Source of the DNA: Hyphomicrobium sp. ghe19
GTDB lineage: Bacteria; Pseudomonadota; Alphaproteobacteria; Rhizobiales; Hyphomicrobiaceae
Assembly: GCF_902712875.1 (NCBI RefSeq)
Contig: NZ_LR743509.1
Location: 372,001 to 436,000, forward strand
DNA: 64,000 nt
Direction of reading: 5' to 3'
Shown: positions 28,346 through 36,607 of the stretch, in pieces
How positions within the stretch are numbered: the first letter of the stretch is position 1
Layout: every line of letters begins with the position of its first letter
Notes under the pieces: generated by a model
The model's input: only the letters and a program-made list of their open reading frames with translations
Told to the model about the DNA's origin: nothing
Database searches by the model: none
Made by a program: the position numbers and the translations under genes

Positions 28346-28377
28346 TTTCTCCGCTCTACAAGTCGAGAGCGGAGAAA
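28346..28377 (+). promoter_or_regulatory. Perfect 12-bp inverted repeat covering the ribosome binding site of the HAD gene
   Basis: TTTCTCCGCTCT (28346-28357), 8-base loop, AGAGCGGAGAAA (28366-28377). The GGAG used by the ATG at 28382 lies at 28371-28374 inside the right arm, so in RNA the stem would hide it. No T-run follows, which argues against a simple terminator for the preceding FNT gene. A protein-binding operator is the alternative. Confidence 0.6.
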
Positions 28378-28381
28378 GCTC

Positions 28382-29347
28382 ATGGTCGAGCGAGCAGGCG
28401 GACGAGGGACGAAGGCGCAGTCGGGCGAGGCCGAGGCTGTCAGCGCGCGCCGGCGGTCTGCACGGGCTTCCGGTGCCAGCGACGCTTCTTCGCGACAGGT
28501 TGCGCAAAGCAAGAAGACCATCGCGCTCGTCTATGATTTCGACGGCACGCTGTCGCCGCGTCCGATGCAGGAATACGCGTTTCTTCCCAAGCTCGGCATC
28601 GAGCCGAAGGAGTTCTGGGCGGAGTGTACGCGCGTGTCGAAGGCCGAGCGCGCCGACGCGCTGATCACCTACATGCATCTGCTCTACAAGAAGGCGAAAG
28701 AGAAGGGCGTCCGCATCGACCGCGCCGATCTCGTCGCCCAGGGCCGGAAGGTTGAGCTTTATCCCGGCGTCGAGGCCTGGTTCGAGCAGATGCACGCCTA
28801 CGTGAAAAAGCGCGCTGGGGATGCGGGCATCACCGTGAAGCATTACCTCGTGTCGTCGGGGCTGACGGAGATCATCGAGGGCACGAAGATCTATCCGCAC
28901 TTCGCCAACGTGTTTGCGAGCGAGTATTGGTTCGACGCCTACGATCTGCCGTTTCCGAAGCGCGTCATCTCCGACACCGGCAAGACGCAGTTCCTCTTCC
29001 GGATCAACAAGGGCATCGAGGATCTCGGCGAGAACATCAACGCACACATGCCCGAGGATGAGCGGCCGATCCCGTTTTCGAATTTCATTTATTTCGGCGA
29101 TGGCGATACGGACGTGCCGTCGATGGCGCTTCTGAAGAAGAACGGCGGCCACGCGATTGCCGTGCATGATCCGGGCGAGAGCGAAGCGAAGTGCGTCGAG
29201 CTTTTCAAAGCCGGCCGCTGCGATTTCTACGCGGGCGCTGATTACCGCAAAGGCTCGGATTTATTCAAGCGCACGTGCCTGCTGCTCGATCGCATCATCG
29301 CGGATGTGCGGGTGAAGGAAGAGGCGAGGGGGTTGGGGTGCTCTTAG
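28382..29347 (+). CDS. HAD-family phosphatase-like protein
   Basis: 321 residues. After a disordered, basic and Ser/Ala-rich N-terminal tail (about 1-45) comes the HAD motif I VYDFDGTLSPR (Asp52, Asp54). Motif II is around YLVSSGLTEII, and motifs III/IV are the later Lys and FGDGDTDVPSM. The pattern resembles phosphoserine-phosphatase-like HADs with a large cap domain; the substrate is unknown. The start is the ATG with GGAG seven bases upstream; an upstream in-frame TTG at 28325 lacks such support. Its ribosome binding site is inside a strong hairpin. Confidence 0.85.
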   Translation: MVERAGGRGTKAQSGEAEAVSARRRSARASGASDASSRQVAQSKKTIALVYDFDGTLSPRPMQEYAFLPKLGIEPKEFWAECTRVSKAERADALITYMHLLYKKAKEKGVRIDRADLVAQGRKVELYPGVEAWFEQMHAYVKKRAGDAGITVKHYLVSSGLTEIIEGTKIYPHFANVFASEYWFDAYDLPFPKRVISDTGKTQFLFRINKGIEDLGENINAHMPEDERPIPFSNFIYFGDGDTDVPSMALLKKNGGHAIAVHDPGESEAKCVELFKAGRCDFYAGADYRKGSDLFKRTCLLLDRIIADVRVKEEARGLGCS

Positions 29348-29375
29348 CAGTCGGTAATATTAGGGGAGGCTTTGT

Positions 29376-30611
29376 TTGAAGGTATTTTGGTCATGGCAAA
29401 GCGATACGCCCGGGAAAATTGGCCGCCACTTTGTGCGCGAAGCACTTGAGCAGGCAATAGCAGAGCTTAACAGCTCCGACGAGCTGAGTGAGGCTATGCG
29501 TGAGATTTCGCTGGATCACGACCGTAAAGGCGTTCCGGGCTCGCCCGACTTAGCGAACACCATTCTCGAGAAGATCGCGGCAAGCGACGTTTTCGTTGCT
29601 GACGTCACCGCGGTAGGCACCGCGGGGCAAGATTCTGATAAGCGACTAATAAACTCCAACGTCGCAATCGAACTGGGGTATGCGCTGCACGCGTTGTCGG
29701 ACCGGCGGCTTATAATGGTAATGAATGAAGCTTATGGGAGTCGAGAGGATCTGCCGTTTGATCTTCGACACAAGGCCGGGCCGATTATTTTCGATCTTGG
29801 ACCGCAAGCGTCAAATGTTGAGATCAAGAAAATCGGAGCTTCGCTCGCAGCTGAAATCAAAATTGCGCTGAAAGCCATACGCTCTTCATTCCCCTCGAAT
29901 GCACTGAAGTTTGAACGACAATCTTCAAATATTGGCGATCCATCACGGTTTGTAGAGGTGGGTTCCCCAATAGTGTCTCATCAAAATAAAAAGTTTTTTA
30001 TCCCTGAGAAGCCGGTCTTCTATTTGCGGGTGATTCCTACCGCAGCCGTTCCAGCTTTGAGACGAGCGGATGCTCTTACGATCGCGAGACAGGGGCCCGA
30101 TCATCTTTGGCCATTCGGCGCAAGAGTCAACGGTGCGTCGTGGGAGCCGAATGCGCAGGGGGCGATCGCGTTTGACGCGGATTGGCCAGCTGGTGTGGTT
30201 CGGTCGGCAGCTCAGTTATTCCTTTCGCGGGAGATCTGGGGGTTCGATGCCGAATTGACGTCGAATCCAGAGGGATACGGGAATGCAATTCCGTGGGGTG
30301 CGGCAGAGCAAGCGTTTCGCGATATGTTGCCGAAATACCTCAAGTTTGCAGTAGAAAAGCTTGGGGTTTCGCTCCCGGTAGACGTTGTCGCAGGAGCATT
30401 TGGAGTTCGAGATTATGTCCTTCTCTACAGGAGGGATCCCTTCCGCGATGGCCTACCTGCTCTCCATGCAGATGTCGAAGTCACCACGCGCGTTGCTAGT
30501 TTACAGACTTCGGCGATCAATTCTGCGCTTCTGAAAATTTTCGATGCGTTTTTCGATGCGGCGGGCATTCAGCGCCCAAAGAACCTTTACGATTTTCCAG
30601 GAGAGCAATAA
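29376..30611 (+). CDS. TIR-like / nucleoside-deoxyribosyltransferase-fold protein with unknown C-terminal domain
   Basis: 411 residues. Residues 1 to about 165 have the layout of bacterial TIR-like nucleotide-binding domains: MKVFWSWQSDTPGK at the first strand, IAASDVFVADVT at the third and the diagnostic NSNVAIELGYALHAL with Glu99 as candidate catalytic residue. Residues about 190-411 form a second domain that I do not recognise. The start is TTG, with AGGGGAGG six bases upstream. Base composition and codon use (AAA, AGT, TTA, AAT) are clearly more AT-rich than in the flanking genes, suggesting transfer. TIR-like proteins of this kind often act in anti-phage defence by degrading NAD or nucleotides. 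No partner gene (sensor, nucleotide cyclase) is adjacent. Confidence 0.65.
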   Translation: MKVFWSWQSDTPGKIGRHFVREALEQAIAELNSSDELSEAMREISLDHDRKGVPGSPDLANTILEKIAASDVFVADVTAVGTAGQDSDKRLINSNVAIELGYALHALSDRRLIMVMNEAYGSREDLPFDLRHKAGPIIFDLGPQASNVEIKKIGASLAAEIKIALKAIRSSFPSNALKFERQSSNIGDPSRFVEVGSPIVSHQNKKFFIPEKPVFYLRVIPTAAVPALRRADALTIARQGPDHLWPFGARVNGASWEPNAQGAIAFDADWPAGVVRSAAQLFLSREIWGFDAELTSNPEGYGNAIPWGAAEQAFRDMLPKYLKFAVEKLGVSLPVDVVAGAFGVRDYVLLYRRDPFRDGLPALHADVEVTTRVASLQTSAINSALLKIFDAFFDAAGIQRPKNLYDFPGEQ

Positions 30612-30639
30612 GAGAGCCGGTAATTCGGCATTTCGCGCA

Positions 30640-30768
30640 TCACCGGCCTTCGATCTTGATGCCGGGAAGATCGACTTTGACCTTCGTCTGCTGCGAATCC
30701 CAGAGGAGATAGCCGAGCACGATCACGGTTCCGGCGAGCACTCCGATGACGACCGATCTGATGTCCAT
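30640..30768 (-). CDS. Small single-pass membrane protein (42 residues)
   Basis: A short frame starting MDIRSVVIGVLAGTVIVLGY, with one hydrophobic helix of about 18 residues followed by a hydrophilic tail DSQQTKVKVDLPGIKIEGR. The AGGTAGGGAACC ahead of the ATG supplies a ribosome binding site. Similar tiny membrane proteins of unknown function are common in alphaproteobacteria. It lies tail-to-tail with the TIR-like gene. Confidence 0.65.
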   Translation of the reverse strand: MDIRSVVIGVLAGTVIVLGYLLWDSQQTKVKVDLPGIKIEGR

Positions 30769-30917
30769 GGTTCCCTACCTGTGTTGGCTTTCATCATGCC
30801 ATCAATCGGCATGAATTTCAGCTGTCAGTTTAGCTCATAAAAAAGCGACCCCGCAGAGCGGAGCCGCTGATGTTCGTTACGCTTCTACCTCAACGCGAGG
30901 AGGGACGCACGAGCCGT

Positions 30918-31280
30918 TTAGTAGCAGACCCAGACGAACTCATCGTACCGCGGCGACCAGCGCCAGCAGGAGCCGACGCCGTAGGCGTACCAGCGGCCGT
31001 GCCAGAACCGGCGTCCGTGATGGCCGTGGTGGCGGCCGCGGTTGAAATGGCGTCCGTAGTTTTTGCCGCTGCCGCGGTAATGATTTCCGCCGCCGCGGAA
31101 ATGGTTTCCGGCACGATGTCCGCGATTCCCCATATGGCCGCCACCGCGGTGATGACCGCCGCTCATGTGATGGCCGCCGCCCTTATGACCGCCGCCGCCG
31201 TGTTGGCGTGCGTCTGCCGCCGCTAATGGCATCGCCAGCGCTGCGACCATCGCCGCAACAAATGCTAGACCTCGTTTCAT
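30918..31280 (-). CDS. Secreted Gly/His-rich protein
   Basis: 120 residues. A clear Sec signal peptide (MKRGLAFVAAMVAALAMPLAAADA) is followed by about 70 residues almost entirely of Gly, His, Arg and Asn (repeats of GGGHH and GGHHRGGG type) and a C terminus rich in Trp/Tyr with two Cys. AAGGAG precedes the ATG. The composition suggests a periplasmic or surface metal-binding or structural protein; function is unknown. An overlapping plus-strand frame is a low-complexity shadow. Confidence 0.75.
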   Translation of the reverse strand: MKRGLAFVAAMVAALAMPLAAADARQHGGGGHKGGGHHMSGGHHRGGGHMGNRGHRAGNHFRGGGNHYRGSGKNYGRHFNRGRHHGHHGRRFWHGRWYAYGVGSCWRWSPRYDEFVWVCY

Positions 31281-31518
31281 GGTGGCTCCTTCTTCTTCTT
31301 GGTGGTGCCGCTCGACGGCTCAGTGCGCACCAGCGAATGATGCTACTTGCGCAAACGGCAAAGCCTCGCGATCAGTTCCGATCGGTCCGCAAAGTCGAGC
31401 TAAATTGGCTGCTAACTTTTATTTGCAGTTAAAGCGGCGCGATTTTTTGGAGGGTTGCGACGGATTTTCGATAGTTCTGCGTTAAGTCGGTCCGTTTTTC
31501 GTTTGCCGTACTGCAGCA

Positions 31519-32292
31519 TCAGAGACCCAGCAGCCGGCGGAAAAATCCGCGCCCGGCTTTCGCTGCGGCTTCCCCGCTCTTGTCGACGCCGATCAGGAGG
31601 CCCGCGACGATGGTGTCGCCGTCTTCGCTCATCGCGAGCACCGTGCCGCCGCCTTCGCGCTGGCCGTCGCCGTAGATCCAGTCGGTGGCATTCGTCGTGT
31701 CGGGAACGGCACGGGCGTTGTAGGGCTCGCGTGTTGAATAAATGCGCGCGCTGAAGTCGTCGGGAAAATAGATCTGTCCGATGACGAGGCTCGTCTCGTT
31801 CAAGAAGACCTTGACGTGGATGTGTGGCGTGCGTCCCGGATACCATCCGGGGTAGACCGTGTTGAATGAAACGCGCCCATCCGCGTCGGTCATCTGCGTA
31901 CCACGCAGATAGGTTTGGCCTTTCGTCGAGATCTCGCGCGATGCACCTTGGCCCGAATATCCGGAATAGATACCGGTCGCGTCTGCATGCCAAACGTCGA
32001 CGCGCGCGTTCGCGATCGGCGTGCAGGGGCCAGCCTCGATGACGCGAAGCGAAAGCCGTAACGGCGCGCCAGGACGGCCTTCGGAAATATCGGATCGCAC
32101 GAGCTTGGGATCGAAGTAGAACGGTCCTTCGACGGATTGAGGCAGAAGCACGCATTGGCCATGAGGTTGCTCGGCCGCAGCCGGCGTATCGCTCGCAGCA
32201 GACGCGGAGCCTGCCATGATCGCTGTTGCGGCCGGCGCTGCGAGCACGCCCGTCAAAGCCTGTCGACGCGATAGGGATTTGGTCATTGGCAT
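31519..32292 (-). CDS. Exported intradiol ring-cleavage dioxygenase
   Basis: 257 residues. A twin-arginine-like signal (SLSRRQALTGVLA and an Ala-rich stretch to about residue 33) precedes a catechol/protocatechuate dioxygenase fold. The block ARVDVWHADATGIYSGY carries the first Tyr ligand, and YPGRTPHIHVKVF carries Tyr and the His ligands of the Fe(III) site. Intradiol enzymes cut catechols between the hydroxyls. Exported members of this family exist in many genomes with poorly known substrates. No other ring-degradation genes are adjacent, so a conventional beta-ketoadipate role is not supported by context. Confidence 0.88.
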   Translation of the reverse strand: MPMTKSLSRRQALTGVLAAPAATAIMAGSASAASDTPAAAEQPHGQCVLLPQSVEGPFYFDPKLVRSDISEGRPGAPLRLSLRVIEAGPCTPIANARVDVWHADATGIYSGYSGQGASREISTKGQTYLRGTQMTDADGRVSFNTVYPGWYPGRTPHIHVKVFLNETSLVIGQIYFPDDFSARIYSTREPYNARAVPDTTNATDWIYGDGQREGGGTVLAMSEDGDTIVAGLLIGVDKSGEAAAKAGRGFFRRLLGL

Positions 32293-32458
32293 TCTGTTCT
32301 CTTGAATTCAGCGAGCGCGCTGGAGTGGGCGCTGCTCTATCCGCTGAACATAGTAAATCTGCGCCGTACTTCATTGGCGCCCAAAGCGCGCAGACGCCGG
32401 GTTCAAATCGATTTCTATGCGAGTGTCAGTGTGTCTTGTCAGCGAGACTGGACGTGCG

Positions 32459-33568
32459 TCAGGCGCTCGGCTTTTTCGCGAGCAGACGATTGACGTGGCC
32501 CATCTTGCGGCCGGGCCGGGCTTCGCGCTTGCCGTAATGGTGGAAGAATGCGCCGGGTTCGGCTGCGATCTTTTCCCAGGCAAGAATGTCGTCGCCGATC
32601 AGGTTGATCATTTCTGCGGCCGGGCCTTTCAGCTCCGTTGCGCCGAGGGGCCATCCGGCGACGGCGCGAATGTGCTGCTCGAATTGAGATGTGAGCGCGC
32701 CGTCCATCGTCCAGTGGCCGGAGTTGTGGACGCGCGGCGCCATCTCGTTGACGAAGAGGCGGTCGCGGCCGTTTTCGGTGACGACGAAGAACTCGATCGC
32801 GAAGACGCCGACATAGTCGAGTTTTTCCGCGATCCTGTGGGCGATTTCGATCGCTTCCGCAGCGGTATCCGGCGCGACCGAAGCCGGCGCGACGGAGCGA
32901 TGGAGAATGTGATTGCGGTGTTCGTTCTCGGTTACGTCGAAGGCACGGAACGCTCCGTCGACGCCGCGCGCCGCAACGACGGAAACTTCAGCGCGGAAAT
33001 TCACGAAGCTTTCGAGGATCGACGGCTGGCCGTGCATGGCGGCCCATGCCGCGCCCGCATCCGCGCGCTTCAGGATCTTGGCCTGGCCCTTGCCGTCGTA
33101 ACCCAGCCGGCGCGTTTTCAGCACGGACGGAATCTGGAAGCCGCCGTCGAGGACCTTTGTCAGATCGTCGAGGCTATCGATTGCAGCGAACTCGGCCGTC
33201 ATTGCGCCAAGCTCGCGCGCCAGCGACTTCTCGTTCATGCGGTCCTGGGCGCACGCCAAAGCTTTGGCGCCGGGGCGAACGGGAATGCGGGCGGAGAGGA
33301 ACTCGACGGTTTTGACCGGAATGTTCTCGAATTCGTACGTCGCCACATCGACGGCTTCGGCGAAGGCAGTGAGGCGTGCTTCGTCCTCGTAGGCGGCAAC
33401 CGTGTATTTGGTCGCGACGTCGAATGCGGGACTGTCGGATTCGGGGGCGTAGATGTGCGACTTGAGGCCAAGGCGCGCGGCTGCCAAGGCGAGCATCCGG
33501 CCAAGCTGGCCGCCGCCGAGAATTCCGATTGTCGAGCCGGGAGGGAATGCGGTCATCGTGGTAGTCAT
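32459..33568 (-). CDS. purK: N5-carboxyaminoimidazole ribonucleotide synthase
   Basis: 369 residues, ATP-grasp enzyme of purine synthesis that carboxylates AIR with ATP and bicarbonate. The N-terminal PreATP-grasp motif is GILGGGQLGRMLALAA; later blocks VLKTRRLGYDGKGQ and FFVVTENGRDRLFVNEMAPR are characteristic. Its ATG overlaps the purE stop by one base (TAATG), giving a coupled purE-purK pair. Confidence 0.96.
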   Translation of the reverse strand: MTTTMTAFPPGSTIGILGGGQLGRMLALAAARLGLKSHIYAPESDSPAFDVATKYTVAAYEDEARLTAFAEAVDVATYEFENIPVKTVEFLSARIPVRPGAKALACAQDRMNEKSLARELGAMTAEFAAIDSLDDLTKVLDGGFQIPSVLKTRRLGYDGKGQAKILKRADAGAAWAAMHGQPSILESFVNFRAEVSVVAARGVDGAFRAFDVTENEHRNHILHRSVAPASVAPDTAAEAIEIAHRIAEKLDYVGVFAIEFFVVTENGRDRLFVNEMAPRVHNSGHWTMDGALTSQFEQHIRAVAGWPLGATELKGPAAEMINLIGDDILAWEKIAAEPGAFFHHYGKREARPGRKMGHVNRLLAKKPSA

Positions 33569-34062
33569 TAAACCCGTACTGGCGTTTCGGCGACGGCAGC
33601 CGAATGCTGCTTGCGCCAGGCTTCAAGGCGCTCGGCGAGAGCAGTATCGGAGAGTGCCAGGATCTGAGCTGCCAAGAGCCCCGCGTTCTTCGCACCGGCT
33701 TCGCCTATGGCGAGCGTGCCTACGGGCACGCCGGCCGGCATCTGGACGATCGAATAGAGACTGTCCTGGCCTTTGAGCGCTTTCGATTCGATCGGCACGC
33801 CGAGGACGGGTAGCGGCGTCATCGAGGCCGTCATTCCCGGAAGATGGGCGGCACCGCCGGCACCCGCGACGATGACCTTGAGGCCCGCAGCCTTCGCGCC
33901 CTTGGCGTAGCTGTAAAGCCGCTCTGGCGTGCGATGCGCGGATACAATCTTGGTTTCGAACGCGACGCCAAGTTCGGTCAGAATGTCAGCGGTGAGCTGC
34001 ATCGTCGGCCAGTCTGACTGGCTTCCCATGATAATGCCGACTTGCGGCCTGATCCGGCTCAT
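33568..34062 (-). CDS. purE: N5-carboxyaminoimidazole ribonucleotide mutase
   Basis: 164 residues, class I PurE. The signature [13 protein letters not shown] and [14 protein letters not shown] plus [11 protein letters not shown] are conserved active-site loops. It isomerises N5-CAIR to CAIR, the step after PurK. The open frame begins with a TTG at 34074; the ATG at 34062 with GGA seven bases upstream is preferred. Confidence 0.96.
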   Translation of the reverse strand: MSRIRPQVGIIMGSQSDWPTMQLTADILTELGVAFETKIVSAHRTPERLYSYAKGAKAAGLKVIVAGAGGAAHLPGMTASMTPLPVLGVPIESKALKGQDSLYSIVQMPAGVPVGTLAIGEAGAKNAGLLAAQILALSDTALAERLEAWRKQHSAAVAETPVRV

Positions 34063-34224
34063 AATGGCGTCCAAAGCCCCGAAAACGGAAACCGCGTCGG
34101 TACAGGAGCGAGGCCCAGTTTACAAGGGTTTACGGCGTCTCGCAGTGGAGAAAATGGGCGTCGCGGCCGCCGTTCGCCCAAATTGCGGGACCGGGCAGCG
34201 GTCCTGGCGGCATTTCGCTCGTCC

Positions 34225-34617
34225 TTAGGGCGCGGACCCAAGGAGATAGCTGATCGAATGGAAGAAGTTCTCGGGGCCTACATAGCCGGAGATGCGGCCC
34301 ACTTCGTGCTGCGATTTGACCACCACGAATGTCGGCACGATGTCTACCGAGGCATTGAAATCGAGGTGGCCGGCGTCGACGTCGTTAACATCGACGAAGC
34401 GGACCGGCACCTTTTTCCCCTGTTCGGAGGTTTCGTAGGCCGGAAGCACGTCACGCCTGAAGATTTCGCAGTAAATGCAGCCCTCGGCTTCGACGACGAT
34501 CAGTTCGAACGTTCTATCCGCGCTCGCCACAGTGTCCGTGTCGAGCCCGGCGCGTGACGCCGCCACAGGCGACAGCATCAACAACGCGAAAAGGATTACT
34601 CGGATCTTCATCGGCAT
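34225..34617 (-). CDS. Periplasmic thioredoxin-like protein
   Basis: 130 residues. A signal peptide (MPMKIRVILFALLMLSPVAASRA) is followed by a thioredoxin-like domain with the redox pair CIYC and the cis-proline in DIVPTFVVVK. Residues after the fold are short, so it resembles SoxW/DsbE-like minimal reductants rather than DsbA. A role in periplasmic disulfide reduction is inferred. It lies upstream of purE and downstream of DUF1007 on the same strand, with gaps too wide to claim an operon. Confidence 0.8.
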   Translation of the reverse strand: MPMKIRVILFALLMLSPVAASRAGLDTDTVASADRTFELIVVEAEGCIYCEIFRRDVLPAYETSEQGKKVPVRFVDVNDVDAGHLDFNASVDIVPTFVVVKSQHEVGRISGYVGPENFFHSISYLLGSAP

Positions 34618-34740
34618 GGGCGTTGTCTCGAGCTCGCAAGGAACTCGTCGAATTTAATTCAAACGCCGTCGGCCACCCGCGAAAAATGAAGCGCTAGTTA
34701 ATTCCTGTCGCAAATCGAAACGTCGCTTGTGAGGCCGCGG

Positions 34741-35403
34741 TCAGGACTTTTTGCAGGTCACTGCGACCGTTTTGTAGGACCCGAAGCCGACGGAGCCGGC
34801 GCCGAATTGCTGGGCCATTGCATCGCCGAGTTTCTTCGCCTGGGCGTCCTGTTTCTCCGCGTCGGGATCGATAAGCGTCGCCGAGCAGCCCGCGGGTGCG
34901 GCTGCAAGCTTTATGGCGTCCGTCTTCTCGGGCTGGAAGTCGATGAAGTAGGACGGATCGAAGACGGCAAACGTCAGCCCCTCGGCATCGGCTGGCACGG
35001 GCTTGGCGAGCGGCAAATGAAAGTAGAGGCGCAACACCCCGTTCGTATATTCGAGACGAGCGCCAGTCGGGGGCGAGAATTCGAGCTGGTCCTCTCCGAG
35101 TTTCGCTAGTGTGAAGTAGTTGAACTCCTTCAGGCCATCCATGTTGACCTTCAGAAGCTCGGCCAGTTCGTGCTGGTCATACTTGCCGTCGTTGTTCGTA
35201 TCGAGCCCTTCGAGCGCCATCGACGTGTAGGAGTCGTCGAAAGTCCACGCGTGATCGACGCCGCTGACGGCGCCTTTGTCGTAGTCCACGGTCAATACGT
35301 ACGTGACCCACATATGCGGATGGGCGGATGCGGGGATGACGATGGCCAACATGGAAATGAAGACCAAAGCCAAGTGACGGTATGTCTTGCTGATTTTGAG
35401 CAC
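34741..35403 (-). CDS. DUF1007 family periplasmic protein
   Basis: 220 residues. A signal peptide ends near residue 27 (AIVIPASAHP), and the mature protein begins with the family-defining HPHMWVTY. An EF-hand-like DTNNDGKYDQHE lies near the middle. DUF1007 proteins accompany nickel/cobalt or zinc transporters and are thought to bind metal in the periplasm. Here the gene is divergent from znuA with a palindromic, Zur-like site between them, which supports zinc-related control. Confidence 0.85.
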   Translation of the reverse strand: MLKISKTYRHLALVFISMLAIVIPASAHPHMWVTYVLTVDYDKGAVSGVDHAWTFDDSYTSMALEGLDTNNDGKYDQHELAELLKVNMDGLKEFNYFTLAKLGEDQLEFSPPTGARLEYTNGVLRLYFHLPLAKPVPADAEGLTFAVFDPSYFIDFQPEKTDAIKLAAAPAGCSATLIDPDAEKQDAQAKKLGDAMAQQFGAGSVGFGSYKTVAVTCKKS

Positions 35404-35542
35404 GCTGAGCTCAGACCTTTCGTGCGATGGGAATCTCTTCGGCGACAGCTACGGACGCACATTTAACATGGCGAGATTGCGACGCCCTTGGTCTATCGAG
35501 TGGCCTAAGAGGCTTGCCGTACCAGTTGCGCGACGTTTCAAA

Positions 35543-35560
35543 TGGTTGTTATAACATACG
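35543..35560. promoter_or_regulatory. Candidate Zur operator
   Basis: A perfect 10-base palindrome TGTTATAACA (35547-35556) within a longer imperfect dyad, 29 bases upstream of the znuA start and between the divergent DUF1007 and znuA genes. Known Zur sites in alphaproteobacteria have a TGTTATAATATAACA-like core. The match is by eye only. Confidence 0.55.
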
Positions 35561-35584
35561 CTTTAGCGCAAAAGGAGATGGCGC

Positions 35585-36574
35585 ATGATGGGTTCGGCGG
35601 TGCGGTATTCGGCGTTCTTCGTTGCTTTGGCGCAATTCTTCGTTCCGGGCGCGGAAGCCGCAGAGCCGCCGAAAGTCGTCGTCACGACGAAGCCCATTCA
35701 TTCCCTCGTCAGCCGGGTGATGGAGGGTGTCGGCGTGCCCCAGCTCATCGTCGAGGGTTCCGCTTCGCCCCATACCTTCACGCTGAAGCCATCGACAGCG
35801 CGGGCCATCCACGATGCGGATGTGTTCGTACGGGTGTCCGATCAACTCGAACCCTTCACGCGGAAAATCGTGACATCTCTGCCCGCGAACGTCACGGTGT
35901 TGACGCTGGCGGGCGCGGACGGCGTCAAGCTTCTCGATCAGCGCAAAGGCGGCACCTTCGAAAAGCATGAGCATGGGCATGAGGAGGCGGCGGCTGAAGC
36001 AGACGCGCATTCCGGTGCCGCGGAAGAGCACGACGACGATCATGACGAGGATGGCAAGGACGGGCATATCTGGCTCGATCCGCAGAATGCCAAGGCGATC
36101 GCCGCCGATGTCGCCAAGGTGCTCCAGGCGCGATATCCTGAGCAAGCCGAAAAGATCAAAGCCAATGCGGCGTCTCTCATTGCCGATATCGACGCGCTCG
36201 ACGGCGAGCTTACGGCGGAACTTAACGGCTCGAAGGGCAAGCCGTTCATCGTGTTTCACGACGCGACACAGTATTTCGAGAACCACTTCGGGCAGAGCGC
36301 CGCGGGCTCGATCACCGTCAGTCCCGATGTGCCGCCAAGCGCCAAGCGCCTGACGGAAGTCCGGCGCAAGCTGTCGTCTCTCGGCGCCGTTTGCGTCTTC
36401 ACCGAACCGAGCTTTCAGCCAAACCTCGTGGCGGCCGTGACGGAGGGAACGCATGCGCGCTCCGGCACGATCGACGCCGAGGGCCAAATGCTGGCGCCCG
36501 GCCCCGGCCTCTATTTCGAACTCATGCGCGGCTTAGCCCACAATGTCGCGAGCTGCCTTAAGGGCGAGGAATAA
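35585..36574 (+). CDS. znuA: Zinc ABC transporter substrate-binding protein
   Basis: 329 residues. A signal peptide ends near residue 25, then the cluster A-I fold follows with metal-ligand regions TTKPIHSLVSRVM, GSASPHTFTLKPS and FHDATQYFENHFG. A His/Asp/Glu-rich loop (about 128-160) is the zinc-chaperone loop typical of ZnuA. AAGGAG precedes the start. The permease and ATPase genes (znuB, znuC) are not next to it; phoB follows tail-to-tail. It presumably works with a transporter encoded elsewhere. Confidence 0.93.
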   Translation: MMGSAVRYSAFFVALAQFFVPGAEAAEPPKVVVTTKPIHSLVSRVMEGVGVPQLIVEGSASPHTFTLKPSTARAIHDADVFVRVSDQLEPFTRKIVTSLPANVTVLTLAGADGVKLLDQRKGGTFEKHEHGHEEAAAEADAHSGAAEEHDDDHDEDGKDGHIWLDPQNAKAIAADVAKVLQARYPEQAEKIKANAASLIADIDALDGELTAELNGSKGKPFIVFHDATQYFENHFGQSAAGSITVSPDVPPSAKRLTEVRRKLSSLGAVCVFTEPSFQPNLVAAVTEGTHARSGTIDAEGQMLAPGPGLYFELMRGLAHNVASCLKGEE

Positions 36575-36607
36575 GCAAGGCAATCGCGGAGCCCGTTGCC
36601 CGGTTCG

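Noticed and set aside
27653-29167. A 504-codon minus-strand frame across the FNT and HAD genes
   Set aside because: It spans two real plus-strand genes and an intergenic hairpin and shows only Arg/His/Asp-rich low-complexity sequence.
29376-30611. A complete multi-gene CBASS or Thoeris-like system around the TIR-like gene
   Set aside because: No nucleotide cyclase, SIR2/SLOG-type partner or other defence effector lies next to it; the neighbours are a HAD phosphatase and a tiny membrane protein.
30870-31226. Plus-strand Ala/Val/Met-rich frame opposite the Gly/His-rich gene
   Set aside because: Repetitive translation of the complement of GGC/CAC-type codons; the minus frame has a signal peptide and AAGGAG, this one has neither.
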